From assembly GCA_022071945.1 (NCBI GenBank), contig JAJVIN010000002.1, positions 1 to 64,000 of the forward strand: a stretch of DNA of 64,000 nt. The letters are read 5' to 3'. Positions within the stretch are counted from its first letter, which is position 1, and the number at the start of each line of letters is the position of its first letter. Position numbers and translations under genes: made by a program. The DNA is from Thermoanaerobaculia bacterium (GTDB lineage: Bacteria > Acidobacteriota > Thermoanaerobaculia > UBA5066). Shown here one piece after another: positions 9,188 to 18,527 of the stretch. Under the pieces are notes generated by a model that was not told the DNA's origin, did not search any database, and was given only the letters and a program-made list of their open reading frames with translations.

Positions 9188-12172
9188 TCAGAAGGGCTTG
9201 AGAAACGTGAGGTTGAGGACGAGGCCTTTCTGACCGCGATCGCGGCCGACGACCGGGAGACCGGCATCGAGCTGGACGATGGTCGACCAGGGTCCGGAGA
9301 ACTGGCCGGAGATTCCGGCTCCGCCGAAGCTGGCCCAGTCAAGATTAGCCGGCTCGTCCTTCACGAAGGCGTGTTCGTACAGACCCTCGAGCCGGAGGGC
9401 CTGACCGAAAACGAGCCCGTAGGCCACGCGGACAATGCCCGCCTTCTCGGCCCGCAGGCTCCCGGAGCTGAAGCCGCGCAGCGAGTTCCCTCCGAAGGAC
9501 CCGAAAGTGATCTTCGAGAAGCGGTCGGCGTTCTCGGTCCCGAGGTACGAAACCGAGGTCCGCAGACGCCGGAATCCCGAGAAATGGAAGTCCTTGGAGA
9601 GCTGGAGGGCGTAGGTCTGAAAGTCATCCTTGCCGGGGTCGTAGTCGGGATTGCCCGGGTACCCCCACGGCTCCCATTTCGAGCGGTGATTCCAGCCGTA
9701 GCGCGCGCTGATCGAGAAGCCCGAGAGGTCCCAGATCAGGCGGCCCTCGAGCCGGGTGACCGTGTGGTCGGACGGCACGGCGAACCCGGGGGCCATGTCG
9801 TCTCCCGCCGCGAAGTCCCGGTACGAGATCCCCGCCGTGGCCGTGAACTTCAGATGACGCCCGATCGGGAACCCGAAGTTCAGATTCCCCGCCGCGGGGC
9901 GCTGCTTGACCTCCTCGGAATCGACCTTCTCGCCGTTCCGGTAGACGGTGTCGCTGCCCTGGATCGCGATCCCGAAGATGTCGACCCCCAGATCGATCTT
10001 CGATCCGAAGAGCGCCGGATCGTTGTACGAGCCGGCCAGGAGAACCCCGCCGAAGAAGACCTGCATTTGTTCCTTCCGCTTCCGGAAGTCGAGGTCCAGG
10101 TAGTAGAGGCCCACGAGCGGAAGCGGGAAGTCGTACGAGCTGTCGTAGAAGAGCCCGGCCAGGCCGAAGAGCTTCGCCGTCTTCGGATCTTCCACGACGA
10201 CGCGGTTCCCCTCCTTGTCCTTTTCGAGGTAGCGGACGCCCCTCTCGGTGTCGCGCACCATGACGGCCTTGGAGGCTGCGGCGGCAGCCTTCTCCGCCTC
10301 GTAGTCCTCGGGGTCGAGCCGGACGTTTTCCAGGACCGTCTCTCTTTCCAGAACCGTCGTCCTGGAGAAGGTTTTCAGGATCCACTGGCCCTTCGTCCTG
10401 ACGGGAAACCTGAGGGCGATCCCGTCTCCGCGGTCGTCGACGATCTCGAAGTCCGAGACCTCGTCGACCGACTGCACCTCTCCCTTGAGGTTGAGCTGCC
10501 GGGTGACCACCCGGATCGCGCTGTAGTCGTTCTTCGAGATGAAAACACGGCCCTCGTAGACGGCGTCGCCCGCGGCCCTCTCTCGCGGGGAGAAGTCGAG
10601 CACGAAGCACCGGATTCCGTTGACCGTTTCCTCGTCTCGCAAGGCGTACTGATAAGCGTCGTTGAAGGTGATCTCGAGCGGGAGGTCCGACACCTTCTCG
10701 GGCTGAAGCAGGGGGAGCTCCGGGAACTTCTTGCCCCGCCACTTCACACCGTTGAAGTAGGCCTCCGTCCAAGCCCAGTCGTAGCCCTTCCCCGGCTCGA
10801 AAAAGAAGGGTCCCCTGAAGGTGAGCTCGAACGTGTTGTTCAGCTCGGGGAACTTGAACCGGATGGCGGTCTGGTTGATTGCCGAGAAGCGGTTCCACCT
10901 CGCATCGCGGGCGGCCCGCCAGACCTGGTGACGTGCCAGGATCTCCTCGGCGGTGGCGAGCCTCTCGGCCGAGACTCCGATTCGGGCTTTCGCCGCCTCG
11001 GCGGGCGTCTTCTCGCGAGCCGTCAGACGGATCACGACTGGCCCGTTCTGAGTCGACACCGAAAGCTTGGGCGGGCCCGAGCTCTTCGGAATGTCGAAGC
11101 GTCCCGTCCGCCCCGTCATGAGCTCGGTGACTTCGGCGGACGCATAGGACGGCGCATCCAGAGTGACCGTCACGGGGCCCCGGTAGGGTTCTCCGCCCTC
11201 CTTGATTCCCGTGACGAGGACGAGCCCGCCCAAGTCCAGTCCCGAGACGTACCGGTAGACGCTGAGAGGAAGACCGTCCCGCGTGGCGGCCGTCGTGGGC
11301 CGGGTATCGGGGCCGTAGTCTCCACGAAGCGCGATCCCGGAGCGAACCAGGATTCCGTCCTCGACCGCGGCCGAGTGAAGAGGAGCTGCTGAAAAGGGCG
11401 CCCCGGCCGCCGCGTACCGCGCCGCGAGGTCGAGGAGCGTCACGGCAGTCTCGACCGGCGGCACGATCACCATCAGAGGGCGGCCGAAGGCGATCTCGTC
11501 CGCCTCGGCACGAAGGGCCTCGGGCGAGGGGGGCGTCCTCCTCGCTCGCAAACCCAGGATGTCGGCAAACGCCGCGGTCTCTTCCGTCTTGAACCTCGGC
11601 GTGGCCGCCGGGAACAACCTGCCGCTTTCTTCCTGGTCCAGCACGAGGGCGATCTGAACCGTGGGGTTCAAAGCCCGGATCTCGGCCGCGATCTTCTTCA
11701 GGACGAACCGGCGGGCCGCAAGGTCTCCGGTGAGGTCCGGGAAGAGAAGCGCCACGAGATCGGCCTTTTCCGCGGCCTCCAGAAGCGCGCCGAGTCCCGG
11801 GTAGAGCGTGTCGGCCGTCGCCACCTCCGCGCCCCGGGCGTCTGTCGGGACCGGGACGTTGGGGAGCTCGACGACGAGCCCGCTCCGAAACCCCGCCGAA
11901 GCGCAGCCCTTCGTGAGCTCCCGGACCGTTGCGGCCAGGCCGGCAGCCTGGAAGGTGCCGGCACGGACGTCCAGGAGGAGCCCCGGGGCATTGGGGGAGA
12001 GAAGAGCCGGACGGGCCTTCTGGATGAGCGCAATCCTGGGATCGGAAGGGCCGACGACGATCCAGGGAGCCAGATGGGGTTGGGCGGAGAGAGGGAGCGC
12101 CTCGTCGTTGGCCGAGGCGCTCACACGGAGAATCAACAGGGCCAGAACGAGGGCCGCGCGCGCGCGAATCAT
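9188..12172 (-). CDS. Large outer-membrane beta-barrel protein with two periplasmic regions
   Basis: The ATG at 12172 has an AGGAG site five bases upstream and gives a signal peptide (MIRARAALVLALLILRVSASA); 994 residues. The N-terminal region (about 30-330) is an alpha/beta segment of unrecognised type. The middle (about 430-620) has the strand pattern of lipoprotein-sorting, LolA/LolB-like folds (VYEGRVFISKNDYSAIRV, GQWILKTFSRTTV). From about 670 to the end it is a series of amphipathic beta strands, with the Omp85-like FGSFGGNSLRGF and a final Phe in FLKPF, the usual outer-membrane sorting signature. It probably sits in the outer membrane with large periplasmic domains. Export or assembly of an envelope component is possible, but the substrate is unknown. 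Confidence 0.7.
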   Translation of the reverse strand: MIRARAALVLALLILRVSASANDEALPLSAQPHLAPWIVVGPSDPRIALIQKARPALLSPNAPGLLLDVRAGTFQAAGLAATVRELTKGCASAGFRSGLVVELPNVPVPTDARGAEVATADTLYPGLGALLEAAEKADLVALLFPDLTGDLAARRFVLKKIAAEIRALNPTVQIALVLDQEESGRLFPAATPRFKTEETAAFADILGLRARRTPPSPEALRAEADEIAFGRPLMVIVPPVETAVTLLDLAARYAAAGAPFSAAPLHSAAVEDGILVRSGIALRGDYGPDTRPTTAATRDGLPLSVYRYVSGLDLGGLVLVTGIKEGGEPYRGPVTVTLDAPSYASAEVTELMTGRTGRFDIPKSSGPPKLSVSTQNGPVVIRLTAREKTPAEAAKARIGVSAERLATAEEILARHQVWRAARDARWNRFSAINQTAIRFKFPELNNTFELTFRGPFFFEPGKGYDWAWTEAYFNGVKWRGKKFPELPLLQPEKVSDLPLEITFNDAYQYALRDEETVNGIRCFVLDFSPRERAAGDAVYEGRVFISKNDYSAIRVVTRQLNLKGEVQSVDEVSDFEIVDDRGDGIALRFPVRTKGQWILKTFSRTTVLERETVLENVRLDPEDYEAEKAAAAASKAVMVRDTERGVRYLEKDKEGNRVVVEDPKTAKLFGLAGLFYDSSYDFPLPLVGLYYLDLDFRKRKEQMQVFFGGVLLAGSYNDPALFGSKIDLGVDIFGIAIQGSDTVYRNGEKVDSEEVKQRPAAGNLNFGFPIGRHLKFTATAGISYRDFAAGDDMAPGFAVPSDHTVTRLEGRLIWDLSGFSISARYGWNHRSKWEPWGYPGNPDYDPGKDDFQTYALQLSKDFHFSGFRRLRTSVSYLGTENADRFSKITFGSFGGNSLRGFSSGSLRAEKAGIVRVAYGLVFGQALRLEGLYEHAFVKDEPANLDWASFGGAGISGQFSGPWSTIVQLDAGLPVVGRDRGQKGLVLNLTFLKPF

Positions 12173-12236
12173 CGCGGCTCCTGTACGCAAGAGAAGGGCC
12201 CGCGGACTTCTGGCGCGTCCGATGCCCTCCCAGTCC

Positions 12237-13304
12237 TCAGGCTTTCCTCTTCTCTGTGGCGGGTTTCTGGTCCTTCGGCTCGGCGGGAACCGGGGCCTCC
12301 ACGGCGGGCAGCCCGAGCCTCTCGCGGATCTTCACCTCGAGCTCGTGTCTCAGATCCGGGTTGTCGCGGAGGAAATTCTTGGCGTTTTCCCGCCCCTGTC
12401 CAATTCTGAGGTCACCGTAGCTGAACCAGGATCCGGACTTTTCGACGAGCTTCAGATCGAGGCCCAGGTCGACCATCTCGCCCGTCTTGGAGATCCCCTC
12501 TCCATAGGTGATATCGAACTCGGCGGCCTTGAAGGGCGGGGCGACCTTGTTCTTCACCACCTTCACCTTCGTCCGGCTCCCGACGACGTCCTCGCCTTCT
12601 TTGATGGCGTTGGTCTTGCGGATATCGAGGCGGACGGACGCATAGAACTTCAGGGCGCGTCCCCCTGTCGTGGTCTCGGGGTTGCCGAACATCACGCCGA
12701 TCTTCTCCCGGATCTGGTTGATGAAGATCAGAGTTGTCCGTGACTTCGAGACGGCGGCGGTGAGCTTGCGCAGGGCCTGAGACATGAGGCGGGCCTGCAG
12801 CCCCACGACGGCGTCCCCCATCTCGCCCTCGATTTCGGCCTTCGGTACGAGCGCGGCGACCGAGTCGATGACGATGATGTCGATGGCGGCCGACCGGACG
12901 AGGGCTTCCGCGATCTCCAGTGCCTGCTCGCCAGAATCCGGCTGAGAGACCATCAGGTTGTCGATGTCGACGCCGAGCTTTCTGGCGTATTCCGCGTCCA
13001 GGGCGTGCTCCGCGTCGATGAAGGCCGCCAGGCCGCCGAGCTTCTGGGCCTCGGCGATGACGTGGAGCGTCAGGGTTGTCTTGCCCGAGGACTCCGGGCC
13101 GTAGATCTCGAGGATCCGGCCACGGGGAACACCGCCGATGCCCAGGGCCGCGTCGAGGGCGATCGAGCCTGTCGGAATGGCCTGGATCGCCTCCTGCGGC
13201 CTGTCGCCGAGGCGCACCAGAGCGCCCTTCCCGAACTGCTTGTCAATCTGCTGGAAAGCGGCCTCCAGGGCCTTGAGCTTGTCTCTGTCGATCGTTCCGG
13301 GCAT
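12237..13304 (-). CDS. recA: Recombinase RecA
   Basis: RecA forms filaments on single-stranded DNA, drives strand exchange and stimulates LexA cleavage. The ATG at 13304 gives the normal start [20 protein letters not shown] and 355 residues. Walker A is GPESSGKTT (about 69-77) and Walker B lies in [10 protein letters not shown]. The L1 and L2 DNA-binding loops include [20 protein letters not shown] and the NPETTTGG segment. The C-terminus is rich in Lys, Glu and Pro, as usual. A TATAAT box lies 32 bp upstream of the start. I could not identify a LexA operator with confidence. recX is not adjacent but lies at 44.5 kb. Confidence 0.98.
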   Translation of the reverse strand: MPGTIDRDKLKALEAAFQQIDKQFGKGALVRLGDRPQEAIQAIPTGSIALDAALGIGGVPRGRILEIYGPESSGKTTLTLHVIAEAQKLGGLAAFIDAEHALDAEYARKLGVDIDNLMVSQPDSGEQALEIAEALVRSAAIDIIVIDSVAALVPKAEIEGEMGDAVVGLQARLMSQALRKLTAAVSKSRTTLIFINQIREKIGVMFGNPETTTGGRALKFYASVRLDIRKTNAIKEGEDVVGSRTKVKVVKNKVAPPFKAAEFDITYGEGISKTGEMVDLGLDLKLVEKSGSWFSYGDLRIGQGRENAKNFLRDNPDLRHELEVKIRERLGLPAVEAPVPAEPKDQKPATEKRKA

Positions 13305-13335
13305 GTGCGCCTCGCTTTCACCAAGAAACCGGCGG

Positions 13336-13341
13336 ATTATA
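13336..13341 (-). promoter_or_regulatory. Promoter -10 element of recA
   Basis: On the minus strand a perfect TATAAT occupies 13341-13336, followed by CCGCCGG. No TTGACA-like -35 lies 17 bp upstream. The expected start of transcription is about 25 bp before the recA ATG. Confidence 0.5.
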
Positions 13342-13459
13342 GAGATTCCGGGGAATTCGTTCGCTCGCATGACCCCCAGGTCAGCCAAGCCAGGCCTTGA
13401 GTCTCGTCCCATCGGGTAGACTGCCCGCCGGAAAGACCTGACCGGGAGGCACCTTCAGG

Positions 13460-14197
13460 ATGCACAGAGACCCCGCCGGCCCTCTGGACCGACTGCCGAT
13501 CCTTCTCGCTGGCCTTCTGATTGCCGGGAGTGCCGGGTGCTCGTATTTCGACCACGTTCCCGTCGAGGTCCTGAAGACCGCCGTGAAGATCGAGTTCAAC
13601 GAGGACTTGCCCGCGGAGGTCACCCAGAAAGGGACCTCCGCGATCTCACCCGACCTCTCCATGTCCGGCTTCAATGCCGTCGCCACGGCCAGCTGGAAGC
13701 GCGGGGGCGAGGAGATCCGGCGCGAGTTCCTCCGCCTCAAGAGCGGCCAGTGGACTCTCCGGGTCAACTCGGTGCCTCTCGTGATCGAGCCGGACGGGTC
13801 GATCAGCGCCCGCCCGATCGGGTGCAAGGGAGTCTTCGAGAGGGCCGCCGGAATCGCCGGAGAGACCGCCGACCCCACCGAGACGGCAGCGGTCCGGGTC
13901 GAGCTCGAAGAGAAGAACTCCGCCTGCTCGGGACGATACGAGATCGGAGGCGGCCAGATCGACAGTGGCGAGATCGTCCTGCTCTACTCGTTCGAGTCCC
14001 CCCTGCCCGCCATGAAGAAGTCGGCCGGCCAGCAGTACATCCTGCTAAGGAGCAGGAAGAACCCAGCGAAGCTCCTGGGTGGGGACAGGGAGGACGTCAC
14101 GGTGTCAGCCGAGGGCCTCTCGATCGGCAAGCGCTTCTTCTTCCCCGGCACCGAGTTCCCGGCAGAAAAGAACCTGAAGCTCGTCCGGGTCAAGTAG
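13460..14197 (+). CDS. Lipoprotein of unknown function
   Basis: This 245-residue protein has a lipoprotein signal: a hydrophobic stretch (LPILLAGLLIAGSAG) ending in a Cys at about residue 27. The mature part is predicted to be mostly beta (SFESPLPAM, QYILLRSRK, GLSIGKRFFFPGTEFP) with alternating charged residues and no recognised domain. A GGGAGG site precedes the ATG. The gene diverges from recA and is followed by pgpA after 16 bp, so it may be anchored in the membrane as part of an envelope function. Confidence 0.75.
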   Translation: MHRDPAGPLDRLPILLAGLLIAGSAGCSYFDHVPVEVLKTAVKIEFNEDLPAEVTQKGTSAISPDLSMSGFNAVATASWKRGGEEIRREFLRLKSGQWTLRVNSVPLVIEPDGSISARPIGCKGVFERAAGIAGETADPTETAAVRVELEEKNSACSGRYEIGGGQIDSGEIVLLYSFESPLPAMKKSAGQQYILLRSRKNPAKLLGGDREDVTVSAEGLSIGKRFFFPGTEFPAEKNLKLVRVK

Positions 14198-14213
14198 GGC
14201 CGATGCCGGGGGG

Positions 14214-14747
14214 ATGCGGGACGTGAGCTCCGCGCCGATTCCGGCCTGGTCCGAGGTCTATCGAAAACGACCTGTGGCCGCCTCCCTCGCCACCTGGTTC
14301 GGAACGGGTCTCCTGCCCGGGCCGACGGGCACGTGGGGGAGCCTTCTGGCTATCCCCGCGGCAGAGGCAGCCTGGGCATTCGGCTCGGGCCCGGGGCTCG
14401 TCGTCTTCGCCGTCGCCGCCTCCCTCCTCGGCGTCTGGTCCTGTGACGTGGTGGTCCGGATGCGGCACGCGAAGGACCCGAAAGAAACCGTCATCGACGA
14501 GGTGGCCGGGCAGGCCTTCTCGCTTCTCGGGTGGCACCTCGCTTTCCCGGCAGCGGCCGGCCTGTCGTACTGGGCGGGTCTCTGCACCGCCTTCCTTCTC
14601 TTCAGGGCGATCGACATCTTCAAGCCTGGGCCCGTAGGGAAAGCGGAGGAGCTTCCGGGAGGGTGGGGCGTGATGGCCGACGACATTCTGGGCGGACTCG
14701 TCGTGGGGCTCGTACTCTTCGGCGCGGGAGCGATCTTCTCTCGATGA
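14214..14747 (+). CDS. pgpA: Phosphatidylglycerophosphatase A
   Basis: PgpA removes the phosphate of phosphatidylglycerophosphate to make phosphatidylglycerol in the inner membrane. The 177-residue protein carries the family blocks TWFGTGLLPGPTGTWGSL (about 24-41) and DEVAGQAFSLLGW (about 95-107), with hydrophobic segments in between that cross the membrane. The enzyme acts on the product of PgsA, which lies elsewhere in the window at 53.4 kb. The gene ends in an ATGA overlap with murB. Confidence 0.9.
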   Translation: MRDVSSAPIPAWSEVYRKRPVAASLATWFGTGLLPGPTGTWGSLLAIPAAEAAWAFGSGPGLVVFAVAASLLGVWSCDVVVRMRHAKDPKETVIDEVAGQAFSLLGWHLAFPAAAGLSYWAGLCTAFLLFRAIDIFKPGPVGKAEELPGGWGVMADDILGGLVVGLVLFGAGAIFSR

Positions 14748-15658
14748 TGGTCGAGAGGCTCCGCCGGATTCCGGGCCTTGCGACTCGCGAGAACGAGCCG
14801 CTGGCGGGCCGAACGACGCTGAGGATCGGGGGACCCGCTCGTTTCTTTTGCGAGGCCGGCAGTCCGAAGGCGCTCCGTGATCTGGTCGGGTTCGCCAGGG
14901 AGGAAGGGATCCCGCTCCTCGCCCTTGGAAAGGGCTCGAACATCCTGATCCCGGACGAGGGATTCCCCGGCATCGTGGTCACTCTCGGCGGCGAGCTGCT
15001 CACAATCGCGATCGAGGGCGAAGCCGTCCGGGCCGGGGGAGGGGCGTCCCTCATGTCGCTTGCGATCCAGACAAGAAACGCGGGCCTGTCGGGCCTGGAG
15101 AACCTTTCGGGGATTCCGTCGACGGTCGGGGGAGCGATCCGCATCAACGCCGGGGCATATGGATCGGAGATCTTCGACGTCTTGGAGTCGATCACCTGGG
15201 TTTCATCGGAAGGCGGCATGGAAGAGCTGGACGCCGTGACGGTGGCCCACGGGTACCGCTGGTCAGCCCTCATGGAGCGGCCCGGGTACGTCGTCGGGGG
15301 AGTCCTGCGGCTCATTCGCGGAAAGCGGGAGGAGATCGAACGGCGCTTCGCGGAGGTGACCGCGAAGAGGAAGAACGCTCTACCGAGAGAGCCCAACGCG
15401 GGATCGATCTTCAAGAACCCCCCGGGGCACTTCGCCGGCAAGCTCCTCGAGGAATGCGGACTCAAGGGGCTTTCGCACGGGGGTGCCCGGATCTCGGAGC
15501 GGCACGCGAACGTGATCGTCAACGCGGGCGGCGCGACGGCGCAGGACGTGCTCGAGCTGATGCTCCGGATGCAAACCGCCGTGGTGGAGCGCTTCTCAAT
15601 CGAGCTCGTCCCTGAGATCGAGGTCATCCGGATTCCGGCCGAAACATCTCGTTTCTGA
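14744..15658 (+). CDS. murB: UDP-N-acetylenolpyruvoylglucosamine reductase
   Basis: MurB reduces UDP-GlcNAc-enolpyruvate to UDP-MurNAc with NADPH and FAD, an early step of peptidoglycan synthesis. The open frame extends upstream into pgpA, but the ATG at 14744, in the ATGA overlap with the pgpA stop, gives a normal 304-residue protein. FAD-binding motifs GKGSNILIPDEGF (about 65-77) and GGAIRINAGAYGSE (about 128-141) are present. NAGSIFKNP with its Ser is the proton donor region, as in the short-form enzymes. Confidence 0.95.
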   Translation: MMVERLRRIPGLATRENEPLAGRTTLRIGGPARFFCEAGSPKALRDLVGFAREEGIPLLALGKGSNILIPDEGFPGIVVTLGGELLTIAIEGEAVRAGGGASLMSLAIQTRNAGLSGLENLSGIPSTVGGAIRINAGAYGSEIFDVLESITWVSSEGGMEELDAVTVAHGYRWSALMERPGYVVGGVLRLIRGKREEIERRFAEVTAKRKNALPREPNAGSIFKNPPGHFAGKLLEECGLKGLSHGGARISERHANVIVNAGGATAQDVLELMLRMQTAVVERFSIELVPEIEVIRIPAETSRF

Positions 15659-15719
15659 CCCGGTGAGGGGCCGCGGATCGAGCGTAGAATGCCGGCAATC
15701 CGCCCTCCAGGAGAACGAT

Positions 15720-17378
15720 GTGACGCTCAGGCTGGGAATCGTCGCGTGTGACGGCCGGCAGTTCGAGCACGAAGCCGGTGGCGATGCCGTCGTCGTCGGG
15801 CGGTCGAGCCGGGCGAACCTGACCCTGGCCGACCGATCGATCTCGAGGGAGCACGCTCGCTTCTTCCGCCGCGGCCAGGACTGGTTCGTCGAGGATCTGG
15901 GTTCTCACAATGGAACGTTTGTGAACGGTGGCAAGGTGATCGACCCCTACCGTCTCACGCCGGGAGACTCGGTCCGCGTCGGCGACTCGACCCTGGTCGC
16001 GATCAGCGTCTCCCGTCCTTTGCCCGAGCTCGAGCATTCCAGCGATTCCGTGGTCTACCGCCCGGCCCGGGACCTGCTCGCCGCGCCCGATCCGAGAACC
16101 CAGGTCCTCGTCGAGGGAAGCGACGTGAACCTGCGGCTGGTGGAGAGGTTGAGCCTTCTGATCGAGGTTCATCACGCCCTGGCGCGGTCGATCAGCCAAG
16201 ACGAACTCCTCGAGCTCATCCTGGATCGGGCCTTCGCCCACTTCCGGCCCCAGGAGGCCGCCATCTTCCTTCGCGGTCCGGACGGGCGGGACGTGTGTGC
16301 CGCCCGGCGCAGCACGCGGGGGCCAGAGGTCCGGCCGCTTCACTCCCAGAGCCTGCTCCACGAGGTGATCGACAAGGGGATGGCGGCCTCTGTCGTGGAT
16401 GCCTCGCAGGATCAGCGTTTCGCGGGTGCCGGAAGCCTGGTGGCATCGGGCGTCAGAACACTCGTGGCCGCTCCTCTTCTGGATCCGCAGGGCGTCCTCG
16501 GGATGATCGTTCTGGCGGCTCCGGCAGGGGCCCGCGCGTACCGGCCGGAAGACCTCGAGCTTCTCGTCTCGCTCGCTTCAGTCGCGGCCATGCGGATTCG
16601 GAACGTCAGACTCGTGGCGGAGGCCCTGGAACACGAGCGCCTGGAAGAAGAGCTCCGCCTGGCGCGGACGATCCAGGTTGCGCTCCTTCCCGGCTCGGCT
16701 CCCACGGTCGCGGGCTACGAGATCCACGGCGGGAACGTGCCTTCCCGCGGCGTCTCCGGGGACTTTTTCGAGTTCTCCATGCGGTCGGAGGGACGGGAAT
16801 GCGCCCTCGTCGTGGCGGATGTCTCGGGCAAGGGGGTCGCGGCCGCCCTCCTGACGGCGTCCCTCGAAGCCCTTCTCTCCTTCCCGCTGGAGAGCGGCCA
16901 GCAACCGGACGCGGTCTGCTCCGTCGTGTCCGCGCTCCTCTATCAGCGAACTCCGAGGGAGAAATACGCGACGGCCTTCGTGGCGGTCCTCGAGACCGAG
17001 ACGGGGCGTCTTCGGTACGTGAACGCCGGACACAACCCTCCGCTCCTCGTCCGCACCGAGGGTGAGCCGGTCCTTCTGAAATCGAACGGACTGCCGATCG
17101 GGCTCTTCCCCACCGCCCGCTATGCCTGCGGCGAGGTGATTCTGGCGCCCGGTGATCTCCTTTTCGTCTACACCGACGGCATCACGGAAGCCACGAATCG
17201 AGGTGACGAGGAATACGGCCTCCCTCGTCTTCTGGAGTTTTCCCGGCGGCACCGGGACCTCTCCGCGAGGGATTTCGCCGGCGCCGTGGAGCAGGACGTC
17301 GACCAGTTCGTGCAGGGAGAGCCCTATGCCGACGACCGGACCTTCGTCGTGGTGAAGCGCCTGCGGCCCGGTTCCTGA
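15720..17378 (+). CDS. FHA-GAF-PP2C (SpoIIE/RsbU-type) phosphatase
   Basis: The GTG at 15720 is chosen because AGGAG lies six bases upstream (552 residues). The N-terminal FHA domain (about 20-90; VVVGRSSRANLTL, SISREHARFF, SHNGTFVNG) binds phosphothreonine. A GAF domain follows (about 150-290). The C-terminal PP2C-type Ser/Thr phosphatase domain (about 330-550) has the metal-binding GDFFEF and ADVSGKG, then VNAGHNPPLLV and FVYTDGITEA. Such proteins read a phosphorylated partner and a small-molecule or redox signal and dephosphorylate a regulator, often an anti-sigma antagonist. No partner kinase or anti-sigma gene is adjacent, so the target is unknown. Confidence 0.88.
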   Translation: MTLRLGIVACDGRQFEHEAGGDAVVVGRSSRANLTLADRSISREHARFFRRGQDWFVEDLGSHNGTFVNGGKVIDPYRLTPGDSVRVGDSTLVAISVSRPLPELEHSSDSVVYRPARDLLAAPDPRTQVLVEGSDVNLRLVERLSLLIEVHHALARSISQDELLELILDRAFAHFRPQEAAIFLRGPDGRDVCAARRSTRGPEVRPLHSQSLLHEVIDKGMAASVVDASQDQRFAGAGSLVASGVRTLVAAPLLDPQGVLGMIVLAAPAGARAYRPEDLELLVSLASVAAMRIRNVRLVAEALEHERLEEELRLARTIQVALLPGSAPTVAGYEIHGGNVPSRGVSGDFFEFSMRSEGRECALVVADVSGKGVAAALLTASLEALLSFPLESGQQPDAVCSVVSALLYQRTPREKYATAFVAVLETETGRLRYVNAGHNPPLLVRTEGEPVLLKSNGLPIGLFPTARYACGEVILAPGDLLFVYTDGITEATNRGDEEYGLPRLLEFSRRHRDLSARDFAGAVEQDVDQFVQGEPYADDRTFVVVKRLRPGS

Positions 17379-17459
17379 AATCCAGGAGGGGAGAGAAGGG
17401 GCAGCGGTCCCGGGGCACAGACCCGTCGCTGCGAGGGCGTACCCGTAGAATCCGGCCCA

Positions 17460-18527
17460 ATGGTGGTACGAGACGATCACGCCCGCGTCCTTGTCTTGGC
17501 CGGCGGAAGCGGCACGCGGCTGTGGCCGCTGTCGACGGACGCGCGACCCAAGCCCTTTCTCCCTCTGGCGTCAGACCACACGCTTCTCGAGGACACCTTC
17601 GCGAGGGCGCGGCGCGTGGTCGAAGCGGAACACGTCTACTTCTCTGCGAGGGACACGCACGCGCCTCTTCTGAGAAAGACCCTGCCTGCCGTGCCCGAAG
17701 AGAACCTGATCCTCGAGCCGGAGCGGCGCAACACAGCGCCCGCCATCGGGCTGTCGGCGGCCGTCATCGGGGCCCATGATCCCGGCGCCGTCCTTGCAGT
17801 CCTTCCCTCCGATCAGGCCGTCAAGGACGAGGAGGCCTTCACCGCGGGCCTCCGGTTCGCGGTGGAAGCAGCCCTGGCCGAGGAAGCCTTCGTCACCCTC
17901 GGGATCCTCCCCACGCGGCCCGAGACAGGGTACGGGTACCTCGAGACGGCCGAAGGAGAGGGCGGGCCCGTCAGGAAGGTCGTCCGGTTCGTCGAGAAGC
18001 CCACCCGGGAAAAGGCCGAGGAGTTCCTCTCGTCCGGGTGCTTTCTCTGGAACGCCGGGATCTTCGTCTTCAGGGTGTCGGTCCTCTTCGCGGAGATGGA
18101 GAGGCAGTGCCCCGACATCCTGCATGCCGTCCAGGAGGCGGCCCGCGAACGTAGGAAGGGGAACATGGAAGGCTTTCGCTCTGCGTTCGCGCTGGCCCGC
18201 AAGATCTCGATCGACTACGCGGTCATGGAAAACGCCCGGGCCGTGAAAACCGTACCCTGTTCATGTGGGTGGAGCGATCTCGGTTCGTGGGACGCTGTCT
18301 GGGAGTACCGGGCAGGGTCGGGCGCATCGAACGTCCTCCGCGGGCAAGCGGAGATCGGCGGGGGAGAAAGGTCCCTCGTTTTCGCATCCGGCAGACCCGT
18401 CAAGGTCCTTGGACTGGATGACGTCATCGTCGTGGATTCCGAGGATGGAGTTCTCGTGACCCGAAGGGACGCCTCCGACCTCCTGAGGGAATCGGTCGAG
18501 GCAGACATGAAGAGGAGGGCAGGGTGA
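17460..18527 (+). CDS. manC: Mannose-1-phosphate guanylyltransferase
   Basis: ManC makes GDP-mannose from mannose-1-phosphate and GTP for polysaccharide and glycolipid synthesis. The 355-residue protein has LAGGSGTRLWPLS near residue 15 and the RFVEKP segment of the nucleotidyltransferase fold. It lacks the C-terminal isomerase domain of bifunctional enzymes. A TAGAAT box lies only eight bases before the ATG, suggesting a very short leader. The gene ends in a GTGA overlap with moxR. GDP-mannose may feed the glycosyltransferase clusters at 33-36 kb and 61-63 kb, but that link is inferred. Confidence 0.93.
   Translation: MVVRDDHARVLVLAGGSGTRLWPLSTDARPKPFLPLASDHTLLEDTFARARRVVEAEHVYFSARDTHAPLLRKTLPAVPEENLILEPERRNTAPAIGLSAAVIGAHDPGAVLAVLPSDQAVKDEEAFTAGLRFAVEAALAEEAFVTLGILPTRPETGYGYLETAEGEGGPVRKVVRFVEKPTREKAEEFLSSGCFLWNAGIFVFRVSVLFAEMERQCPDILHAVQEAARERRKGNMEGFRSAFALARKISIDYAVMENARAVKTVPCSCGWSDLGSWDAVWEYRAGSGASNVLRGQAEIGGGERSLVFASGRPVKVLGLDDVIVVDSEDGVLVTRRDASDLLRESVEADMKRRAG

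Noticed and set aside
8858-11392. A long plus-strand open frame opposite the outer-membrane protein
   Set aside because: It is antisense to a protein with a signal peptide, ribosome site and barrel features, and its own sequence has no domain. Such shadows are common at this GC.
13305-13459. A LexA-type operator before recA
   Set aside because: Partial GAAC and TTC words occur, but no convincing palindrome was found; only the -10 box is reported.
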